The position numbers and the translations under genes were made by a program. From positions 1-10,950 of the forward strand of contig JAAMXP010002129.1 of NCBI GenBank assembly GCA_019693395.1: a stretch of DNA of 10,950 nucleotides, given 5' to 3'. The first letter of the stretch is position 1. Each line of letters begins with the position of its first letter. The stretch comes from Ettlia oleoabundans. Taxonomy: Eukaryota > Chlorophyta > Chlorophyceae > Chlamydomonadales. Below the pieces are notes generated by a model. That model was not told where the DNA came from and did no database searches. It saw nothing but the letters and a program-made list of their open reading frames with translations. Below, in pieces: positions 1 to 6,431 of this stretch.

Positions 1-42
1 GGGTGGGGGTAAAGCAGACGAGGAGAGAGGGTGACACATGAG

Positions 43-128
43 GTTGCGAGGCCGCCGCATGGCACATGCCGGAGAAGTGGCGCACATCCGAGTTCAGGCA
101 GGACCCAAATGTGGTGGGTGATGTATAG
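43..128 (+). CDS. Possible C-terminal exon fragment of an unrecognised + strand gene
   Basis: A short frame, open from 42 and ending in TAG at 126-128, reads like real protein: it includes W-H-M-P-E-K-W-R-T-S-E-F-R-Q-D-P and ends N-V-V-G-D-V. TGTAA follows 28 bases after the stop, where a chlorophyte poly(A) signal should be. Against it, an in-frame TGA at 39-41 means an intron acceptor must lie at about 42-50, and no good pyrimidine tract is visible there. The +1 frame is also open from 19 to a TAA at 130. The rest of the gene would lie left of the window. No family was recognised. Confidence 0.3.
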
Positions 129-294
129 CTAAGGTGGTTGTGAGAGCTGGCAGCATGTAAAGGTTGCAAAACCAGAACAAAAACACAAAAAAGCTGCAGC
201 CTGCCAACAGGCGCAGGTGAGGACCAGGCACAAAAGGAGACATCAGGGTTACCAGCTACAAAGGGAAAAATGGGAGCAGGTGCAAAGGGGGAAG
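129..294. other. Short spacer between two proposed convergent gene ends
   Basis: This would be the joint 3' flank of the + strand fragment ending at 128 and the minus strand gene ending at 295. Apart from TGTAA on the + strand at 156, only a variant TGTAG on the minus strand (260-256) is seen. A minus frame here encodes a hydrophobic run, but the sequence is T-rich like the introns, so I do not call it coding. Confidence 0.3.
156..160 (+). terminator. TGTAA poly(A) signal, + strand
   Basis: TGTAA is the common polyadenylation signal of chlorophyte nuclear genes. This copy lies 28 bases after the TAG at 126-128, so it supports a + strand gene ending here. A five-base motif can occur by chance. 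Confidence 0.35.
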
Positions 295-1029
295 CTAGGG
301 GCGCACCTCTGCGAAATCCAGGGCGCTCACCGCCCGACTGAGGAAGCCCTGACGCCGCCTGCGCCATGTACAGCAGTAGCAGAGAGGGGTCACATGCGAG
401 AGGGGTCACATGAGGGGCAGGAGGGCCACGCAAGCTGCTTTCTAGTATCTTTTGGCCATGCAACAGGGGCAGCCTGCAGCCCGGCAGGGCATAAATCGTA
501 CAACATGGGGGGGGCGCTGGAGGGGCGGTTCAGCGTGCCAGTGACTGCCAATGCTTGCGAAGCATAGATGCAATGTTTAGGACCCACTGCTGCACACTCC
601 TCGGTGCAACCATGCGATTGCAGTCTGTTGAGGAAGCAAAACGGCACAAAAAACTCTGGCGCGGCGGCGGCAGCCGTCACGGCATTATCGTGCATGCAGC
701 ATCGCTCACGTGTACTCAGCAGCCTTGTCAACGCTCTTGCTACCGCTACTGCTGCTGCTCTTCTTGCTGCGCCCCTTGATGCTCTTCTGCTGCTTGGCGG
801 CCGGCTGCTGCTTTGTGGTGGTGGCAGTGCTGCTGCCGCTGCGGCCAAACAGGCCAAGGCCCCGCTTGGCAGGCGCCGGCGGCTCCTCAACCACCACAGC
901 CGCGGACTTCCGGCCGAAGAGCGCGCGGGGCGCCATTACGCTTGTGCTACGCAGCTGGCGAGGGCGTTGCTGCAGGACGCTCGTCCCGCCAAGCGTGGTG
1001 CGTTGCGTGGTGATTTGTATCTGCAGCAT
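295..1029 (-). CDS. Two-exon gene for a basic, probably plastid-targeted protein of unknown family
   Basis: Proposed exons on the minus strand are 1029-710 and 358-295, giving about 126 aa. The start ATG at 1029-1027 follows AGAA. Residues 1-45 are rich in R, S, T, Q and A and poor in acidic residues, as in algal chloroplast transit peptides. A second ATG at residue 32 is possible. The motif LFGR occurs twice (ALFGRKS and LGLFGRSGSS), followed by a Lys/Ser/Gln-rich low-complexity stretch ending SVDKAAEYT. A strong donor (AC|GTGAGC) lies at 709, two bases before an otherwise in-frame TGA, and splicing to a CAG at 361-359 keeps phase and adds RRQGFLSRAVSALDFAEVRP. Without splicing the protein ends at 706 with 107 aa. 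GAG|GTGCGC at 306 could be another donor, with more exons left of the window. Low complexity makes the first exon harder to trust, but the phase match supports it. Confidence 0.45.
382..413. repeat. 16-bp direct repeat, two copies
   Basis: GAGAGGGGTCACATG occurs at 382 and again at 398. On the minus strand this doubles the pyrimidine-rich CCCCTCTC just upstream of the proposed acceptor at 359 of the small minus strand gene. Confidence 0.6.
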
Positions 1030-1216
1030 TTCTCACTCCCTATGCGCTACGCGACCGCAGTGAGCGATTGAGTGACTGTTGGAGAGAATTGTGTGGTTAC
1101 AATGCGTGTTGCATGGCCGAATTGGCGGGAATACAGCTGGGCAGTCGAGCAGTACACAAGGGGGTAGCAATACAGCGGGAATAGACGGGCACGCGACCAA
1201 GCGATGGCGATAGACG
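1030..1216 (-). other. Spacer between two tandem minus strand genes
   Basis: These 187 bases hold the 3' flank of the V-ATPase D gene and the 5' flank of the small minus strand gene. The only recognisable signal is TGTAA at 1101-1097. That leaves roughly 60 bases for the promoter and 5' leader of the small gene, so the two genes are tightly packed or may overlap in transcript. No TATA-like box is evident. Confidence 0.5.
1097..1101 (-). terminator. TGTAA poly(A) signal of the V-ATPase D gene
   Basis: TGTAA reads on the minus strand at 1101-1097, 116 bases after the TGA stop of the V-ATPase D gene. Position and sequence fit the chlorophyte poly(A) signal, with cleavage expected some 10-20 bases further on. 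Confidence 0.6.
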
Positions 1217-4200
1217 TCAGAAGATGATGTCGGCATCCGCCGTCATATCCTCCAACACGTTGGCCGGCTTGTTTTGATTGGCGGGCACTGCCGCGCCATT
1301 TGTGGCGTCACCGCCGCTTCGCACCGCCGCCAATGCCTCTGCTGCTTCTGCGTGCTTCTTCTTGTTGCTCTGCACTTTCTTCAGCCGGAAAAACTCCTCA
1401 CGCTCCAGCTCATCTAGCTCTCCCTGCATTTTGAAGCAGCGGCAGCCAGAAATGTTGACGACAGCGGAAATCAGCCAGCCACAATTCATCCCCGGCCGCC
1501 TCGTGCTTCGCGATTTTGTCAAAGGCCATGCCCAGCATACTTCCTCCCAACACACTGCAAACGACTCTAAATCACTGCAGACGATGCCAGCACCAGCAGA
1601 CATCGCCCTCTTCATGACCACCCACATGGATATGCAACCAATAAAACCTAAACCATGTTCCGCACTTACCCATTCATCGGTTAGGCCGCCTGCCCACCCA
1701 CCTTATCATATGCGATTGTGTTCTGCTTGCCCACCCACCTTGATGTATGCAGTTGTGTTCTGCTCGCCCACCCACCTTTATATATACGATTATTTTCTGC
1801 CCGCCCACCCACCTTAATATATGCGATTGTGTTCTCCAGCTTTGGCTTCACCACGTGCTCCAGCGCATTCACACGCCGGTTGGTGGTCTTGATGGCCTCG
1901 TCAAGCGTGAGGAAAGCCGTCTGCAGCGAGGCCAGCTCCACCAGCAAGTCCACGGCCGCCATGAAGGACTTGCTGCAAAAAGAAGAAAGGATCGGGGGGT
2001 GCGTGTGTGTGTGTGGAGGGGGGTGGTATGTGTGTGGTGGCGGTGGTGGTGGTGGTGGTGGGGGGGGGGGGGCATGGGAAAGGCAGCAGTGTTTGAGGTT
2101 GTTCTTGCTGCATTTAGAAAGGGAGGGATTGGAGGAATAGATGGGAAACGCAGCGGAGGCAATGGAGGCAGGATCAGGAACAAAGCAGCCTCGAGTGACT
2201 TGCTGCGAAGGAGATATTGGGGGCAGAACCAGAGGCGGCAAGGTGGGAGGCAAAGCCACAGCAGCCAGAAAGAGAGGAGGTGATGACATCAACAACATGA
2301 GAAGACAAAGCAGTAAAGCCCCCCAGTGGAACAGAAACGAGCCGTTTGCAGGCGAGCGAGGTGCACAATGGCAGCGAGTATAGTGGAAGCCATTGCAGGT
2401 TCGATGCCAGCATGAGCTTCCAGCAGCAGTCAGGCAACAGGGCAACAGCTGAACACGCTGCAAGTGGCTGCGGGTGCGCTGAAATGGAGCAGCAAATAGC
2501 ATGGAGGCAATCACCAGGCAATCAGTCATCGCTGCTGCGCGGCACCGCACCGGCAGTCCTGTATCTGCTTGCCGCCACTGCCCAGGCCAATGAGGCCCAG
2601 CTTGGTGTCCTGCCCCTCCTTCAAGCTCTCAAACTTGGGCAGCTTCACTCCCGCCACGTTGTCCTGGCTGGCCTTCACCCTAACAGACGCCTGCGGGGGG
2701 GTGGGGGTGGGGGTGGGCAGGCGACAGGCAGCGCAGGGTGGGAGGACACAAATGCACAGCAATTTGTCTGGTGAACACAACACTGCGTGCTGGAATGCAG
2801 AGAAGCAGACAGGAGGAGCAAGAGGCCTTGCTACTTGCTTGCCAACAATCTTGCTTGTTGGCCAAAACGCGTAAGCTACTGTGGCATGGCATGTTTCAAG
2901 CAGTGAATCGGTAGGCCGCGAGCCCTGGGCGGCCTACCGATGTGACGTGGCGACAGGCTTGCCATAGGGCCCAAGGCAGCCGACTGAGTCCTAGCCAAGG
3001 TACACCATTCGTACTGCGGTACCATACCAAAAGTACTGCACTGCAAAGGTATCACTGTGCTGCAAGTTCTGCTTCCAGCTGCCAGGCCCCACCTGGTCTA
3101 CCGAGTCGAACAAGGTGTGCTTGAAGTCTCCTGACGCGTACTTGGCCTGCAGCAGGTACAAGGAGACACCAGGGGAGCGAGCCAGCCATAAACTGGCGAC
3201 CAACACAATGCAGTGTGGTGTAGTGGGGGGTTGGGTGGGGTGGGAGAACGATAGCACTGAGCAATTATCCCTTGCACGAATATGCACTCGCATCAGCGGC
3301 TGACCGCTTCTCGGCCCCTCCAGCTGGAGCAGCAACCAGCGCTATGCTGCCACACAGCCTCGTGCTTTGCAGGCAATCATTGCAGTTTGCGCCTGCTGCT
3401 GGGCAACCACTGCAGTTTGGGCCTGCTGCTGCTGTAGCTGCTGCCGCCCTGCCTTGGCCACTTGGCGTGGAAGCAGTTAACAGCAGGGCCAAATCAGAAT
3501 TCATGCAGACACCATCAACTGGCTGTGCAGACCTGCGCTAGGGAGAAGAAGGAGGCCTTCATCACACGCCCCATCTCCTCTTTCGTGTCCACGATCTTCT
3601 TCAGGATCTGGCGGAAGCGCATGTTGAGGGCATCTGCCTTCTTCTTCAGCAGCGAGTGGCCTGTGTGTGGGGGGGGAGCAGTGTGGCAGGTGGGGGGGGC
3701 GTGTCGTGCGAGCATGTCAGCATACACCGCAGAGATGTACCCCCAAGCATGTGGGAAGGGAAGGTAATCATGTGCTGCCCCATACGGGCGTACTGATGCG
3801 CCCTCCTTGAGAGCAGCAATCAACACGTGGGATTGAGAGAAGTTGCGTTCAGGTTGAGGCACGCGCACATGGGCACGGGCATAGGAGCAGAGATGTATAA
3901 TAAGCACAGGAAAGCAGCAGCACAATGATTTGGACCAGGATTAATGGTCATATCCGGTAAACGGCAAAAAGAACAAACCACGGAGCAGCATTTCTTCTTG
4001 GGAAGGGTAGCACTCGCACCACCGAGCGGAGAGAACAGCAACTAGCCAATCCCGCAGCCATCAACATTTTGCAGAGATGGCTCACCCTTGGTGGCTCCTG
4101 CCAGGCGGGCCTTCATCACTGTTAGCACCGATACCGTCGGAGTGACGGTATATCTGCAGCATGAGCCAGGCAGTGCCTAGGTGGCTTGAAACCCGCCAAG

Positions 4201-4296
4201 CTGCTGTACAGCCCGCCGCTGCCGGCCTGGGGAACACTCGTCCTAGCACCCGCAGGCCCACCATGCTTTGTTCACTCACCTATTTTGCGTGGACAT
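1217..4296 (-). CDS. VHA-D (ATP6V1D/VMA8 family): V-type H+-ATPase subunit D, complete seven-exon gene
   Basis: Subunit D is the central rotor of the V1 sector. With subunit F it couples ATP hydrolysis in the A3B3 head to the membrane ring that pumps protons into vacuoles and other endomembranes. Exons (minus): 4296-4280, 4153-4086, 3660-3533, 3146-3093, 2690-2551, 1972-1813, 1423-1217. All splice phases match; the sum is 774 nt, 257 aa plus TGA, close to the plant protein (about 260). Residues 1-6 are MSTQNR; conserved blocks follow: KARLAGATKGHSLLKKKADAL (about 21-41), DNVAGVKLPKFE (about 99-110), LLVELASLQTAFLTLDEAIK (about 145-164), TTNRRVNALEHVVKPKLENT (165-184), GELDELEREEFFRLKK (190-205) and terminal DIIF. 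N- and C-terminal helices form the rotor coiled coil. The tiny first exon (17 nt) was chosen because it supplies ATG, a GTGAGT donor and the split Arg codon. TGTAA follows the stop; introns carry several repeats. Confidence 0.96.
1692..1838. repeat. 37-bp tandem repeat, four copies, across the exon 6 5' splice site of VHA-D
   Basis: Units start at 1692, 1729, 1766 and 1803, exactly 37 bases apart, and the array ends near 1838. On the minus strand each unit contains AAGGTGGGTGGGC, so each carries a copy of the 5' splice site used at 1813/1812. The first unit in transcript order contains the last 26 bases of exon 6, encoding the residues just after LE of KPKLE up to IK. The other three lie in intron 6 and have diverged mainly in the exon-derived part. 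Confidence 0.93.
1994..2072. repeat. Simple repeats: GT tract, GGT triplets and a 13-base G run
   Basis: On the + strand, GT/G-rich sequence passes into GGT repeats and ends in thirteen consecutive G (2060-2072). It lies in intron 5 of the V-ATPase D gene, about 20-100 bases upstream of the acceptor at 1973, where the transcript is correspondingly C-, CA- and CCA-rich. Confidence 0.85.
2695..2717. repeat. G-rich tract (C-rich in the transcript) at the intron 4 acceptor of VHA-D
   Basis: Four G runs of three or more, separated by single T, occur on the + strand directly next to the acceptor CAG at 2693-2691. In the minus strand transcript this is a nearly pure C polypyrimidine tract. The DNA fits the pattern for a G-quadruplex on the template strand. 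Confidence 0.75.
2907..2941. repeat. Perfect 13-bp inverted repeat with a 9-base loop in VHA-D intron 4
   Basis: ATCGGTAGGCCGC (2907-2919) is mirrored exactly by GCGGCCTACCGAT (2929-2941), with a 9-base loop between. The stem is GC-rich and would be stable in the pre-mRNA. No gene or target-site duplication is evident around it. Confidence 0.9.
3372..3431. repeat. 30-bp tandem duplication in VHA-D intron 3
   Basis: Two adjacent 30-base units (3372-3401 and 3402-3431) differ at three positions. Both contain TGCAGTTTG and end CCTGCTGCTG. They lie inside intron 3, well away from its splice sites. Confidence 0.85.
3662..3699. repeat. G-rich tract at the intron 2 acceptor of VHA-D
   Basis: GT-rich sequence and two runs of eight or more G lie on the + strand immediately beside the acceptor CAG at 3663-3661. 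In the transcript they form a C-rich tract before exon 3, resembling the tracts before exons 5 and 6. Confidence 0.7.
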
Positions 4297-4721
4297 GGTG
4301 CTGCGTTCCGGCCCTGCGTCTCAGCCTGCGACAGGGGGTTTGGCGACTGCGACTCCTTGATCGCCGCTTGTGGCGGCCAAACCCAGGGCTGATCCGTGAC
4401 TCGCGGGTCCAGGCAGCAGTCCCTTCTCTTGTCCCGACAGAGCCGGTCGTCAAGCCAGATGTAGAGGGGGCTTCAAGAGTCCAGACCGTGTCGAGGATGT
4501 GCAGTGCAGAACGAGTTTCTTACAAAGTCCTGATGGGATTGCACGACAAGGAGAACGCTTCCATTGCTCATGCTGTGCTGTAAGGTGACATGGCCAACCT
4601 GTGGCTGCAAAATTTGGGGCATCGGCCATACAGATCAAATGGAAATGGGGTGGCTGCAGCTTGGAAGCACATGAACGCATAAACTTCGAAGTTGCTTTGG
4701 GCGATCAATCTGCTGCCCAGC
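4297..4721. promoter_or_regulatory. Shared 5' flank of the divergent VHA-D and NUP160-like genes
   Basis: These 425 bases lie between two divergent ATG codons (4296 minus, 4722 plus), so both promoters and both 5' leaders must fit here. No TATA box is evident. A perfect 9-bp inverted repeat is present: GGGTTTGGC at 4336-4344 and GCCAAACCC at 4376-4384. A smaller GCCGC/GGCGGC palindrome lies in the spacer between its arms. Frames open across this region are not conserved-looking and are not called as genes. Confidence 0.55.
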
Positions 4722-6391
4722 ATGGCGCTTTCCCCGGTGCTATCTACGCAGTGGGCAATGGAGGTGCCTTTGTGCCAATCGAACATAGCAACAGCCCCAG
4801 TGGTGGAAGTTCCGGGTGATGGAGCCTGCTTTCAGTTCCGCCCCCTGCCCGAGGGGACCGCCAAAGCGGGTAAGAGCGAGATGCAGCAAAGCAGCAGCGC
4901 ATCTCGGTGCCTGGTATGGCAACTGCAGGGTGGCGAGCCCCGCCAGCTGTTGCTTCACGAGGTGTGCGTAAGCGAGGAGCGGCGGGACGCCACTGCACAG
5001 CTCAGCTTTGCCTCCCCGCTGCTGCCCGTGGTTAGCTGCACCGAATCAGCGCAGCATAGCGGCACATTGGTGGCAGTAGTCAGCGGGGACGGGGTGCTGC
5101 ACACCATCCGGCACAGCACCCAGCCGCCAACGGTCGGCGGCAGTGGTGGAGGCCTGGCTCGACAGCTGCAGGCCCCAGGCGCCATCTCTAGCGTGCCGCT
5201 GGCACCACACTTCCAAACAATGGGTGCACCCACTACTCTGCTGGGAGTTGAGGGTGTCATTTGTGTAGGCACAGAGGAGGGCAACCTCGTCTGCCTGCCT
5301 GCGGGCAGCACTGACGCGGGTGCTGCTTTCTACCTGCCCTTCACTAGCGGCCTCAACAAGGTGCGTGTATTGATTTTCATGCATTATTAGTAATATACCT
5401 TTGCTGAGGTGGCGTATCCATTGCACGTGTCTGCATTGAACGCCGGCTGGCTGCAGCTGGCTGCTGCTGTGATGTGCCATCAGCCCCCTGCCGGTCGCCT
5501 GCTGCTGCCAATTGTCGAGTGCTTGCATGAGTGCATGTCCGGCCGCGTTCATGCCGTGCATGCTGCTCCCCGGGGCATGCCGCTCATAAACACCATGCAT
5601 AAAGCTTTACAGCAGCTTGTCAGTTCACCCACTTGTGTGTACCTAACCCCCATTTTCAGGTGTTAGGTGGCTTCTTTGGTCGCCCTACAGGCCTGGCCGT
5701 GCGGCAGCTGCAGGAGCTGCGCTTCCTTGACCACCGCCTGCTGGTGGCAATCCACGAGGGAGGGAAGATGCGCCTCTGGGACCTGCCAACTCGCAGGTGA
5801 ATGGGTGTGGCGTTCAATAGCCTGCTATGCTCATATGCGCTCGCTGCAAGGTGATCGTGCCTTGCCGCACAGTGGCACTTCATGGTGTATTTGTCCCGCT
5901 GGTAGGCGCCTGCTTGCCAGGCGGCTTCACATGGCTGCGGCCCAGCTTGCTGACGGCCACAACCGCTGCTTATAGAGAGTCTAGTTCACCCTAATGCTTT
6001 CACAAGATGATGTGCGCAGGCTGGTGCATGAGGCGGACCTGCTGCCAGCTGGCATGAACGGGCAATGGGTGCCGAGCCTGGCCCGTCTCACAGGTGGGCC
6101 TGCTACCTGTTGCATTACCTGTTGCAAGCAAGGCAACTGCTAGTACTGCTGCTGCTCTCCACCAGGGCCGGCATGTGACTCCCCTGCCTTGCAAATGGGT
6201 CACCAGCTCCTCCAACTCGGCCACCGCTTGCCACTTTTCGCTTTCCACAGCCCCGTGCTAGCCCTGGCAGACATGCTATCCCACCCCCGTCCCTTATGCG
6301 ATCTGCGCGGTGGCAATTGGGCCCTCATCTGCTCATGGATGCTGCAATGTCTCTTCCGACCGTTGCATGTCCATGCCTGGCTGGTGCTTGC

Positions 6392-6431
<40 letters not shown>

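Noticed and set aside
568..1071. + strand open frame of about 167 codons rich in Ala and Leu
   Set aside because: It is antisense to the low-complexity first exon of the minus strand gene and shows no conserved-looking segment of its own.
1692..1838. CRISPR-like array from the regular 37-bp periodicity
   Set aside because: The units are contiguous with no unique spacers, and the first holds exon sequence of a eukaryotic gene.
2398..2408. tRNA gene suggested by a B-box-like GGTTCGATGCC
   Set aside because: It mismatches the B-box consensus at one position, and no A box or cloverleaf is seen in the preceding 60 bases.
1681..2550. Long minus strand open frame of about 289 codons
   Set aside because: It is exon 6 of VHA-D read through flanking introns; the sequence outside 1813-1972 is low complexity (Pro/His-rich from the simple repeat) and unlike the family.
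4133..4151. Hairpin TACCGTC/GACGGTA
   Set aside because: It lies within the conserved coding sequence of VHA-D exon 2 and is a by-product of the codons for TVTPTV.
4161..4583. + strand open frame of 140 codons in the divergent promoter region
   Set aside because: It overlaps VHA-D exon 1 in antisense and has no recognisable motif; GC-rich sequence gives such frames by chance.
5906..6093. Reassigned TAG (as glutamine, known in some ulvophyte algae) to explain two in-frame TAG codons
   Set aside because: No in-frame TAG occurs elsewhere in the 1,111-codon NUP160 model or in VHA-D, where Gln uses CAG and CAA; an intron explains the stops.
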